From Deltaproteobacteria bacterium HGW-Deltaproteobacteria-12 (GTDB lineage Bacteria > Desulfobacterota > Syntrophia > Syntrophales > Smithellaceae): DNA of 64,000 bases. Positions 24,987 through 33,190 of the stretch are shown piece by piece. The first letter of the stretch is position 1, and every line of letters begins with the position of its first letter. Made by a program: the position numbers and the translations under genes. Under the pieces are notes generated by a model. The model was not told the origin of the DNA. It worked only from the letters and a program-made list of their open reading frames with translations, and searched no databases. The stretch lies in NCBI GenBank assembly GCA_002840565.1, contig PHBK01000001.1:62001-126000 (forward strand), in the 5' to 3' direction.

Positions 24987-26580
24987 TAAAGAAATCGGAA
25001 TATCGAATTGCCCGGCACATGCCTTCGATGTCGGCATCCAACGGCCTGTCTTCAATAAGCGACTTGCTGACCAGGCGGATTTTCTCCTGGATGGCAGCCA
25101 GCAAGGGCCTTTCTGGCAAATTTCCTCGAATATCGCAGGCCTGTGCCGCCGCCAGAAGGTGTATGGACAGGACGCGTTCCGTTAAAGTGCAAATTCTTTG
25201 GGCATCCCGGGCGGCAATGGTTCCCATGCTGACCTTGTCCTGGTTATGCGATTCCGTGGAACGCGAAAACGACGCGGCGGGCATCGTTCCCTTCAAGGCT
25301 TCCGCGGCCAATGCCGACGAGGCAATGGACATCGCCTTAAAACCATGGCGCAGTCCGGTCTGTTCTTCCGCCCTTCTTACCAGATCCCCCGGCAGTCCTC
25401 TGTTGGAATGCGGGGTCACCAGAAGCATGGTCTGGCGGTCGCACAGGTCGGCAACCGAGGCCAGTGCGGCCTTTAGTCCATCCATAGCAAAAGCGATATG
25501 TCCGCCATAGAAATTACCGCCCATGAGAACCGCACCTGTTGCCGGATCAAATATGGGATTGTCGTTGGAACTGTTGGCCTCGATCTCCACCCATTGCCTG
25601 ATCCAAAAGAGAGCGTCAGACAAAACTCCCAGTACCTGAGGTGCGCAGCGCAGGGAGTAGGGATCCTGCAGTGTTTCCAGAGCTTCATCTTCAAGCCGGG
25701 GAGCTGATGCCCTGGTCTTCAGCAGGCGCGCAATCTGTCCGGCAACAAAAGTCTGGCCGACAAAAGGCTTGGCTTCCGATAGAACCGGATGATAATGATG
25801 AGCATTTCCCTTTAAGGCATGCACTGAAAGCCCTGTGGCATAGACGGCGGCATTTAAAATGCGGTATGCTCTTTCCACCGCCAGGGCTGCAATCCCCGTC
25901 ATCGTAGTGGTTCCGTTCACCATGGAAAGCGGCTCTTTGGGCAGATATTTATATGGTTTGAGCCCGGCTTTTTTCATGGCTTTGATTGTCGTCATCAGTT
26001 CTTCGCGGTAAAAAACTTCACGTTTCCCGGCCAGGCAGGCGCCAATATAAGACATCGGAGTCAGGTCGCCGGAAGCACCAACCGACCCTTCGCAGGGAAC
26101 AACCGGTGTTATCCCGGCATTCAGAAAATCAGCCATTTGTTGAAGCAGAGCGACGGAAACTCCTGAATATCCTCGGGCCAGGCAGATAATCCGGCACAAC
26201 ATTGCGGCGCGCGTCTCCTCGATGCCGATGGGCTCTCCCGTGCCGCAGCCATGAAAACGAAAAATGTTTTCACCGTTTTTGAGGGCTATGTTCATCGGCA
26301 TCCTGCTGCCGCATGATTTGCCGTACCCGGTGTTCACGCCATAAACGGGCACGTTCCGAACCATCGAGTCCATGAGCATCTGCTGCGTTTTTTGCATCCG
26401 CCGTATAAAACTTTTATTTTTGCTTATCCGGACTGCCACTCCGTCGCGCGCCACGGCGATAATATCGTCAAAATGGATATTGCCGCCGTCTATGACTACA
26501 ACATGCTGTCCGCCAGTTTTTTTCATGATCAAATCGTCACTTTCTGCACTAGCCCCGTATACGGGGCTTATAAGTGCCAT
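24979..26580 (-). CDS. MIO-type aromatic amino acid ammonia-lyase (HAL/PAL family)
   Basis: 533 residues. The MIO cofactor triad Ala-Ser-Gly is at 169-171 (VGASGDLTPMSY), with Tyr80 in VYGVNTGYG and the NSSNDNP motif present, so the enzyme should be active. The selectivity pair at 109-110 is Phe-His; known HAL has Ser-His, TAL His-Leu and PAL Phe-Leu, so the substrate cannot be called as histidine. The setting, beside ketosynthases, CoA ligase and thioesterase, favours a cinnamate or coumarate starter rather than histidine degradation; no hutU/I is near. AAAGG lies five bases before the ATG at 26580; Met19 is an alternative start. Confidence 0.85.
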   Translation of the reverse strand: MALISPVYGASAESDDLIMKKTGGQHVVVIDGGNIHFDDIIAVARDGVAVRISKNKSFIRRMQKTQQMLMDSMVRNVPVYGVNTGYGKSCGSRMPMNIALKNGENIFRFHGCGTGEPIGIEETRAAMLCRIICLARGYSGVSVALLQQMADFLNAGITPVVPCEGSVGASGDLTPMSYIGACLAGKREVFYREELMTTIKAMKKAGLKPYKYLPKEPLSMVNGTTTMTGIAALAVERAYRILNAAVYATGLSVHALKGNAHHYHPVLSEAKPFVGQTFVAGQIARLLKTRASAPRLEDEALETLQDPYSLRCAPQVLGVLSDALFWIRQWVEIEANSSNDNPIFDPATGAVLMGGNFYGGHIAFAMDGLKAALASVADLCDRQTMLLVTPHSNRGLPGDLVRRAEEQTGLRHGFKAMSIASSALAAEALKGTMPAASFSRSTESHNQDKVSMGTIAARDAQRICTLTERVLSIHLLAAAQACDIRGNLPERPLLAAIQEKIRLVSKSLIEDRPLDADIEGMCRAIRYSDFFSK

Positions 26581-27778
26581 CAGCCTTTTCTTTTTCCATA
26601 ACCTGTTTCAGAAGTTTGAACATTTTGTAATTTTGCGGTTCATCCTGATAGAAGGTATTCCAGGCATAATAATAAAGATTCTGTAACTCATCCACAGTCA
26701 GGAGTTTGGGCTGAAAGACTACCTTGCTGCTGGTGTATTGATTCCAGTCATAGTTTAATATTCTGTTTTCTTTTTTCAAATCATCGAAGGTCCGGGTATG
26801 CGGGAAAGGGGTGAGCACCGTGAATTCCGCCATGTCGAGATTAACTTCGAGCAGAAAATCCACCAGCTTCTTGATGTAATCTTCCGTGTGATAATCGAGA
26901 CCAAGGAGAATGCTGCCTTCCACGGCTATGCCATAATCATGGTAGCGTTTGATACGGTCACGGATGAAGTCGGAGGAATCGAATATCGCCTGATAAACAA
27001 ACCAGGCGCCGGCCTGCGCCGCCAGATCAAGCACCTTGTCGTCATTTTCAATAGGATGGCAGCACCATTTCTTCTTCAGCGGGATCATTTCCTTGAACAG
27101 GCCCATCTCCCAATCCTTGTCCTGCGCCAGCGAATTATCGACAATAAAGAGTCTGTTATTATCAATGCTGGCCATTTCGGCGATGACCTTATCAAATGGA
27201 CGGGGCCGGAACTGGCGGCCGCCCAGAAAACTAACACAGCAGGGGTAGCAGTTAAAGCGGCAGCCTCGGGAAGCGTGCACCAGATCCACCATCTGCACGC
27301 CGCGGTAATTGTACATATTCCGGTTCAGGATACTGCGCCTGGCCGTTCCCACCGCCTCAATGGGGGGAAAATCCTGATAATAGTTATAAACATTTTGCAG
27401 ATTGCCGTTTTTGAAATCGGCAAAAACCTGCTCCATCCGGCCTTCCGCTTCGCCGATAAAGACAGCATCCGCATGGAGCGCCGTTTCCTCGGCATGCAGC
27501 ATGGTCGCAATTCCGCCAAATATTACTTTAACGCCCAGTTTCCTGTAGGCGTCGGCAATTTCCCAGCCCCGCTTTATCTGGGAGGTCAGCATTGCGGAAA
27601 TGCCGACAAAATCAGCGTCATTCTCAATAATGAGAGGCTGCACATTCTCGTCCACAAATTCTATCTCCACATCTGCCGGAATTGTTGCCGCAAATACAAC
27701 CGGGCCATGCGGCGGCAAAGTAAAGGGTGTCTGCTGGTCTAATTTCTCCCATTTGGGGTATATTAGTTTAAATTTCAT
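26549..27778 (-). CDS. B12-binding-type radical SAM enzyme
   Basis: 409 residues. The N-terminal 150 residues have a cobalamin-binding Rossmann-like region (DFVGISAMLTSQIKRGW, VIFGGIAT, ADAVFIGEAEG), without the classic DxHxxG histidine. The radical SAM core has CRFNCYPC (CX3CX2C, about residue 187) for the 4Fe-4S cluster. Family roles include methyl transfer, cyclisation and lipid modification. It overlaps the ammonia-lyase start by 32 bp and follows the acyl-CoA dehydrogenase by 18 bp, so it belongs to the ketosynthase cluster. GAGGA precedes the ATG. Confidence 0.9.
   Translation of the reverse strand: MKFKLIYPKWEKLDQQTPFTLPPHGPVVFAATIPADVEIEFVDENVQPLIIENDADFVGISAMLTSQIKRGWEIADAYRKLGVKVIFGGIATMLHAEETALHADAVFIGEAEGRMEQVFADFKNGNLQNVYNYYQDFPPIEAVGTARRSILNRNMYNYRGVQMVDLVHASRGCRFNCYPCCVSFLGGRQFRPRPFDKVIAEMASIDNNRLFIVDNSLAQDKDWEMGLFKEMIPLKKKWCCHPIENDDKVLDLAAQAGAWFVYQAIFDSSDFIRDRIKRYHDYGIAVEGSILLGLDYHTEDYIKKLVDFLLEVNLDMAEFTVLTPFPHTRTFDDLKKENRILNYDWNQYTSSKVVFQPKLLTVDELQNLYYYAWNTFYQDEPQNYKMFKLLKQVMEKEKADGTYKPRIRG
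26551..26568. repeat. Perfect 18-bp palindrome at a gene junction
   Basis: AGCCCCGTATACGGGGCT is fully self-complementary. It covers the last codons of the radical SAM gene and the fourth to ninth codons of the ammonia-lyase reading frame. As RNA it gives a seven-base-pair hairpin; as DNA it could be an operator. If the lyase truly starts at Met19 (26526), it lies between the genes. Confidence 0.6.
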
Positions 27779-27796
27779 CTTTCCTCTTCGATCTGC

Positions 27797-28939
27797 TCAT
27801 GATGTTATTGCCTTGGCAATAATTTGTTTCATAATTTCGTTGGTGCCGGCCAGAATACGTGTAATGCGAATATCGCGCCAGGCGCGGGCAATCGGATATT
27901 CTTCGCAATAGCCATAGCCTCCGAATAGCTGCAGGCACCTGTCGGCGACTCGCCAGGCCATTTCGGTTATCCAAAATTTGGCCATGGAGACGTCAATAAC
28001 GACCGTGTTTTTCTGCCAGTGCTCCACTGTCATTTTATCGACAAATGTCCGCCCAATTCGAATTTCCGCCGCCATTTCCGCCAGGGCGAACTGCGTGTTT
28101 TGAAATCCGGTCAAAGGCTTACCAAACATCCGCCTCGATTTGCAATAGCGAATCGTTTCTTCCAGCATAAACTCTGCGGCGGTCTGCGCGCCGATAGTGC
28201 AGATCAGCCGCTCCTGCTGGAGGTTGGTCATCATATTTTTAAAGCCCGTGCCTTTTTTGCCCAGACGGTTTTCCCGCGGAATACGGCAGTCGGCAAAAAA
28301 CAGCTCCGCCGTATCCTGGCTGCGCCAGCCTATTTTGTTGAGCCTTTTGCCTTTGGTGAACCCGGGCGTTCCTGCTTCCACCAGAAATAAATCGACGGCG
28401 GCATGCGCATTGGCTTCCTGCGGGTCCCTGGCGGCCACAATCACCAAATCACAGTTGATCCCGTTGGAGATAAATGTTTTCTGGCCGTTGAGAATGAAGG
28501 AATCGCCGTCTTCCGCTGCCGTGGTCTTCATGCCGGCCAGATCACTGCCGGCCTGGGGCTCCGACATGGCAATCGCCGTCAGCAGGTCGCCGCTGATGCA
28601 TCCCGGCAGATATTTTTTCTTCTGTTCTTCGGAGGCAAGCTGGACGATATAGGGGACCACTACATCGCCATGCAGGCGCGCCGAAAGGCCATAAAAGTTG
28701 GCTTTGGCCATTTCCTCAATCAAAATGGCCGAATACAGAAAGTCGGCCGCTGCGCCGCCGTATTCCTGAGGAACCGACGTACATAAGAAGCCGTTTTCGC
28801 CGAGCTTTTTCCATGCCCACCGCGGCACAATACCGTCTTCCTCCCACTGCTCCACATGGGGAATAATTTCTTTTTCCATAAATTTCCGGAATGTTTCCCG
28901 GAAAATGCGATGTTCTGCCGAATAGGGTACAATTTCCAT
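27797..28939 (-). CDS. Acyl-CoA dehydrogenase, long-chain/isovaleryl type
   Basis: 380 residues with the normal fold: AIAMSEPQAGSDLAGMKT (FAD and substrate), GQKTFISNG, and LQLFGGYGYCEEYP near the C-terminus. At the usual YEGT site this protein reads LAGT, so the MCAD/SCAD catalytic Glu is missing. A Glu in NLQQERL (about 240) matches the alternative base used by LCAD and isovaleryl-CoA dehydrogenase. It would introduce a 2,3-double bond in an acyl-CoA with an ETF as acceptor. It lies between the CoA ligase and radical SAM genes, separated by 7 and 18 bases. Confidence 0.92.
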   Translation of the reverse strand: MEIVPYSAEHRIFRETFRKFMEKEIIPHVEQWEEDGIVPRWAWKKLGENGFLCTSVPQEYGGAAADFLYSAILIEEMAKANFYGLSARLHGDVVVPYIVQLASEEQKKKYLPGCISGDLLTAIAMSEPQAGSDLAGMKTTAAEDGDSFILNGQKTFISNGINCDLVIVAARDPQEANAHAAVDLFLVEAGTPGFTKGKRLNKIGWRSQDTAELFFADCRIPRENRLGKKGTGFKNMMTNLQQERLICTIGAQTAAEFMLEETIRYCKSRRMFGKPLTGFQNTQFALAEMAAEIRIGRTFVDKMTVEHWQKNTVVIDVSMAKFWITEMAWRVADRCLQLFGGYGYCEEYPIARAWRDIRITRILAGTNEIMKQIIAKAITS

Positions 28940-28946
28940 TATTTGC

Positions 28947-30467
28947 CTATTTTATTTCCAGCCGGTTCTTTAAAACCCTCTTTAAAACCTTTCCGGACTG
29001 ATTGCGAGGAAATTCTTCCACAAATATTATTTTTTTGGGAATTTTATAATGGGCTATTTTCCCCTGCAATGCTTCCAGAATTTCATTTTCTGTACTGCAG
29101 ACGTTGTTTTTTAATATGACATAAGCAGCAACGACTTCGCCCCGTTTTTTGTCTGTCATACCGACAGCGGCGGCTTCCTTCACCTGAGGCAAGGATGTAA
29201 TTGCCCGCTCCACTTCCGCCGGATAAATATTTTCACCGGAAGAGATGATCATTTCCACTTTTCTGCCGACTATATAGACAAAACCCTCGTCATCACGTTG
29301 GCCGATGTCACCGGTGTGAAACCACCCGCCTTTCATCGCCAATTCGGTGGCGGCCTCCTTACCCCAGTAACCGGCAAAGACATTGGGCCCTTTGACCAGA
29401 AGCTCTCCCGGTACTTGCGGGGGCAGTTCATTGTCCTGCTCATCGACAATGCGCAGGCGGACATGAAAAACTTCCTTGCCGACCGATCCGGCTTTGCTGA
29501 TCGAATCTTCCAGATCCAGCGAAGTCAATCGTCCCGTTTCCGTCAAGGCATATCCCTGCACAAAACCGACACGCTTTTCTTCCTGATATTTTTTAATTAC
29601 CGGCAGGGGGATGGGCGCGCCGCCGGAAATAAAAAAATGGACATGGGAGAGATCGGCGTTCTGCCATTCTTCCGCTTCAGCCATAAGCTGATACATCACG
29701 GGAACGGCGAACATATAGTTTATTTTTTCTTTGCAAATGGTATTGAGCATTTCGGAGGCATTATAAAAACTGCTGATCACGATGCTGCCGCCGGCATAAA
29801 TAATCGGGGTCACCGAGGCCGCCAGCGCGCCAAGGTGAAAGAGCGGGGCAACAACCAGCGATTTGTAGGACCGATCAATGCCATAGCCCAAAAGGGAATG
29901 AATCGCCCCGAAGAGAATGTTTTGATGAGTTATCGTCGCGCCTTTCGGATCACCGGTAGTGCCTGATGTATACATAATGAAAAGCGGGTCGGAAAGTCCA
30001 ACTTCAGCGGCAATCGGCGGCTCGGCAGCTGAATGCTGCCGGACATGATTGAAAAAAACTTTGTCGCCGGGAAGTTCACCCGCGAGCCGGAAATACTTTT
30101 TTACCGGTACTCCCGCCGCTTTGATCGCTTCAACTTTGGCGGCAAATTCACCGGAATAGATGAACAGGCATGGGGCGGAATCCGCAACGATGTAGACCAG
30201 TTCCGGCACTGCCAGCCGGAAATTAAACGGGACCATGATGGCGCCTGTTTTGGCGCAGGCGAAGAATATTTCCAGAAACTCGCTGCAATTGGCCAGCAGG
30301 ACGGCTACGCGGTCGCCTTTACTGACCCCCAGGCTGCAAAGCGCATTAGCCGTTTTATTCACCCGCTCATTGAACTGCCGATTGTTGTAAACTTTATCTT
30401 TTTCCTTCAGCAAGGGTTTTTCCGGCTGCACTTTTGCCCGTTTGCTGATCCATTCGCCAATATTCAA
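28947..30467 (-). CDS. Class I adenylate-forming acyl-CoA ligase
   Basis: 506 residues, with the P-loop MYTSGTTGDPKGATITH (about 170), YALTETGR, GWFHTGDIG and the C-terminal catalytic lysine in NQSGKVLKR. It activates a carboxylic acid (fatty acid or aryl acid) to its CoA or ACP thioester via an acyl-adenylate. Position directly after the dead ketosynthase gene and before an acyl-CoA dehydrogenase suggests loading of the starter made by the ammonia-lyase, or of a fatty acid; the sequence does not decide. The start is TTG (30467), with GGAG 11 bases upstream, six bases after the previous stop. Confidence 0.9.
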   Translation of the reverse strand: MNIGEWISKRAKVQPEKPLLKEKDKVYNNRQFNERVNKTANALCSLGVSKGDRVAVLLANCSEFLEIFFACAKTGAIMVPFNFRLAVPELVYIVADSAPCLFIYSGEFAAKVEAIKAAGVPVKKYFRLAGELPGDKVFFNHVRQHSAAEPPIAAEVGLSDPLFIMYTSGTTGDPKGATITHQNILFGAIHSLLGYGIDRSYKSLVVAPLFHLGALAASVTPIIYAGGSIVISSFYNASEMLNTICKEKINYMFAVPVMYQLMAEAEEWQNADLSHVHFFISGGAPIPLPVIKKYQEEKRVGFVQGYALTETGRLTSLDLEDSISKAGSVGKEVFHVRLRIVDEQDNELPPQVPGELLVKGPNVFAGYWGKEAATELAMKGGWFHTGDIGQRDDEGFVYIVGRKVEMIISSGENIYPAEVERAITSLPQVKEAAAVGMTDKKRGEVVAAYVILKNNVCSTENEILEALQGKIAHYKIPKKIIFVEEFPRNQSGKVLKRVLKNRLEIK

Positions 30468-30473
30468 TTTGCT

Positions 30474-31733
30474 TCATTCTCCGTAAACGGGGCAGCTGCC
30501 CAACACCAGATATACGTAAGTGCCGCCGAAAGAAATACCGGCGAGCAGCGCATTATTAATTTCGGTCTTCTCTGTTTGTTTGTGTAAAAAATTCAATGCC
30601 GCCATAGGCTTTAAAAGCCCGACGGTCGGCGGCAACATGCCTTTATCCAGCGAAAGAGCCAGGGCGCAGCATCTCATTCCGCCGCCGGAAAAACTTTCAC
30701 CGAGAGCCCCCTTGAGAGAAGTAATCAAAGGCCGGAGTTTCCTGCCCTCAAACACCTCAGTATAGGCTGCGGTTTCAATCCGATCCAGGATTACACCGCC
30801 GTTGGCCGCGGCGGAAATTGCGCCGATTTCCCGCGCACCGACTCCGGCATTAAGCAGAGCACGTTCGATGGTTTTGCTCACACCTGCTGCATCATCCGGC
30901 CAGCCGGTAGGGATTGTCGGCGATGAGCCCTGGCCGAAACCCCTTATTTCACAGTAGTGCTGATGTCCCCGCGACATTGCCGATTCCCAGCTTTCAATAC
31001 ACAAAATGCCGCAACCTTCTCCGGCGACAGCCCCGTTGCGGTCGATGTCGAAGGGCCGGCAGGCCTCGATTTTCCCGTCCCGGGGAGAGAAGGCGGAAAA
31101 TCTGTTCAGAGCCTCATAATAGAATTTGGATAAAATGTCCACACCACCGGTCAGCATGTAGTCTGCGGCTCCCCGCCGTATTTCTGATACGGCATAAGCT
31201 ATCGCCGTTTCCGCCGAAACGGCAAAATGAGTCACTGTGGTGTTAACCCCGCGGAAGCCAAGTTCGATGGAAGCATGCCCGGCCGGTGCGTTCATGACCG
31301 TGTTCGGAACCAGGATCGGGTTGACAAAGCCCGGACCGTCTTTCATTAAAGTTTCAGCAAATTGAACGGTTACGTCGGTGGCGCCGAAAGACGTTCCCAG
31401 CAGAATACCGATGCGGTCGCGATTGTCGGGAGTCACCGCAAGACCCGCATCCTCCAGTGCCAGCCGGGCGGCAGCAGTTGTCAGCTGCGAAATTCTGTCC
31501 ATGCGCCGGATGTTTTTCACAGAGATAAAATCGCGCGGTTGAAAATTAGGAATTTCCGCTCCCAGGTGCGAGGCAAAGGCGGATGTATCAAAAGATTGAA
31601 TGGAGCTTACGGCACTGTCTCCGGCGAATATCCGGCGGCTGAATTCATCCTTGCCGGTCCCCAGCGGGGTTACCATTCCGATTCCGGTAATTACGATTCT
31701 TTTCGCGTTGTCTGTCCGCCGGTAATTATCCAT
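30474..31733 (-). CDS. Catalytically dead ketosynthase, chain-length-factor-like
   Basis: 419 residues with a full thiolase-fold ketosynthase, but all three catalytic residues are replaced. The Cys position reads HFAVSAETA (Ala for Cys), the HGTxTxxND motif reads ANGGVILDR, and the KxxxxH motif reads SLKGALGESF, with Glu for His. FabF-like enzymes need Cys-His-His, so this is the KS-beta/chain-length-factor partner of the active enzyme encoded just upstream, with which it overlaps by 8 bp. Such pairs are used by type II polyketide and aryl-polyene synthases. The ATG at 31733 has GGAGAGG eight bases before it. Confidence 0.88.
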   Translation of the reverse strand: MDNYRRTDNAKRIVITGIGMVTPLGTGKDEFSRRIFAGDSAVSSIQSFDTSAFASHLGAEIPNFQPRDFISVKNIRRMDRISQLTTAAARLALEDAGLAVTPDNRDRIGILLGTSFGATDVTVQFAETLMKDGPGFVNPILVPNTVMNAPAGHASIELGFRGVNTTVTHFAVSAETAIAYAVSEIRRGAADYMLTGGVDILSKFYYEALNRFSAFSPRDGKIEACRPFDIDRNGAVAGEGCGILCIESWESAMSRGHQHYCEIRGFGQGSSPTIPTGWPDDAAGVSKTIERALLNAGVGAREIGAISAAANGGVILDRIETAAYTEVFEGRKLRPLITSLKGALGESFSGGGMRCCALALSLDKGMLPPTVGLLKPMAALNFLHKQTEKTEINNALLAGISFGGTYVYLVLGSCPVYGE

Positions 31734-32976
31734 TGAGAAGGCCTCTCCGGTCAAATTTGCCGAAAATCACCGTTGTGTTATTGCCCCCAAAGGCAAAGGA
31801 ATTGGACAGCACAATGCGCAAATCAGCGTTTCTGGACCCGCCGGTCACGTAATCCAGGTCGCACAGGGGATCAGGATGGCGAAAGTTAATCGTCGGCGGT
31901 ATGAAACCATGCTCCAGAGCCAGGATGGAAACAATCCCTTCCAGAGCGCCGGCCGCACCCAGTGTATGGGCGGTCATGGCTTTAGTCGAACTCACCGGGA
32001 TGACATTTGCGTGCTTGCCGAAGACTTCCTTAATTGCTCTGGTTTCCATAATATCATTGACCGGAGTCGCTGTGCCGTGGGCATTGATATAATCAATATC
32101 AGCGCTGGTCAGACCGCTGTCATTAAGCGCGGCCTGCATGGCACGAACGGCGCCGGAAGCTTTTTCGTCGGGCGCTGTCATGTGGAAAGAATCGCAGGTA
32201 ACCCCGTAGCCCAGAATTTCACCGTAAATTTTGGCGCCTCTGTCCAAAGCCGCCTCCGCTGATTCCAGAACCATGATTGCTGAGGCCTCGCCCAAAGATA
32301 AACCTTCGCGGTCTTTATCGAAAGGATGACAGACTTCCGGATCGAGCGATTTGAGCGCATTAAAGGCAGCGTACGTAATCCGGCACATGGGCTCCACTCC
32401 ACCGGCAATCATCATATCCGCCTGGCCGTTGAGAATTAAATCCCGGGCATAACCGATAGCCGTGGCTCCTGCCGAGCAGGCGGTCATGAATGTTGCTTTG
32501 GGGCCCGACAATCCTAAATTGGAAGCGATACGATCAGCGGAAGATGCGCAATAGACTGCCGAAAGACGTGAAAATCGTCCCCGTCGGCCTTTTTTGTTCA
32601 ACAAATCTTTATAAAAAGTTTCCGCCTCCAGAAGTCCTCCGGAGCCGCCGCCGATGACGACACCAGTTTCTTCCTTTAACTGCCGGGGGAGCGGATAAAG
32701 GCCGGCATCGGCCAGCGCCGCCAGAGTTGCAGCAAAGGAAAGCATGTCCGCCCGGGACATTCTTTTGAGGGGGAAATTTTGCGGAATGTAGTCGCGCGGC
32801 GCAAAATTATGAATCTGACCGCCGTTTTGGCAACGAAATCCGGTAGTTTCAAAGAGATCAACCGGCCGGATACCGCAGACGCCCGCCCGCAGTGCCGTCA
32901 CAAAATCGGGAATGTTGTTGGCGATGGCGTTTAGAGTTCCTAAACCGGTGATTACAATTCGTTTTTTCGTTTGCAT
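31726..32976 (-). CDS. Beta-ketoacyl-ACP synthase II-like ketosynthase, active form
   Basis: 416 residues with an intact catalytic triad: Cys167 in TACSAGATAIG, His300 in NAHGTATPVND and His337 in TKAMTAHTLGAAG. It would condense malonyl-ACP with an acyl primer. It differs from housekeeping FabF by its context: paired with a dead KS and no ACP gene alongside. It heads the 22-33 kb cluster. The ribosome site before the ATG is weak (TAGGT). A short hairpin, CTCCTGA-TTT-TCAGGAG (33003-33019), lies in its leader. Confidence 0.92.
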   Translation of the reverse strand: MQTKKRIVITGLGTLNAIANNIPDFVTALRAGVCGIRPVDLFETTGFRCQNGGQIHNFAPRDYIPQNFPLKRMSRADMLSFAATLAALADAGLYPLPRQLKEETGVVIGGGSGGLLEAETFYKDLLNKKGRRGRFSRLSAVYCASSADRIASNLGLSGPKATFMTACSAGATAIGYARDLILNGQADMMIAGGVEPMCRITYAAFNALKSLDPEVCHPFDKDREGLSLGEASAIMVLESAEAALDRGAKIYGEILGYGVTCDSFHMTAPDEKASGAVRAMQAALNDSGLTSADIDYINAHGTATPVNDIMETRAIKEVFGKHANVIPVSSTKAMTAHTLGAAGALEGIVSILALEHGFIPPTINFRHPDPLCDLDYVTGGSRNADLRIVLSNSFAFGGNNTTVIFGKFDRRGLLNG

Positions 32977-33130
32977 ACCTACACTGAAACTTCTGACTTT
33001 AGCTCCTGATTTTCAGGAGGCAGAAACTTAGATTGAGAGATGCAAAAAGTCAAATGAATATTAATATTATCGTAGCGCTTGATAATTCGGGGATCACGGA
33101 TAGAATAACATCTGCGGCAGATGCAACCAT

Positions 33131-33169
33131 GCCGTCATAACGCTCCGGGTGCCGGAGCGTTATGACGGC
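33131..33169 (-). terminator. 16-bp perfect hairpin between acyl-CoA synthetase and ketosynthase genes
   Basis: GCCGTCATAACGCTCC (33131-33146) and its exact complement (33154-33169) enclose a seven-base loop. It starts 22 bases past the stop of the 33191-35014 gene, so it probably ends that transcript, though no T-run follows on the minus strand. It separates that gene from the ketosynthase cluster. Confidence 0.7.
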
Positions 33170-33190
33170 GGATATTAATTGAGATAAAGA

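Noticed and set aside
26798..27742. A 314-codon plus-strand frame inside the radical SAM gene
   Set aside because: It is antisense to a gene with an intact CX3CX2C motif and shows no family features or ribosome site.
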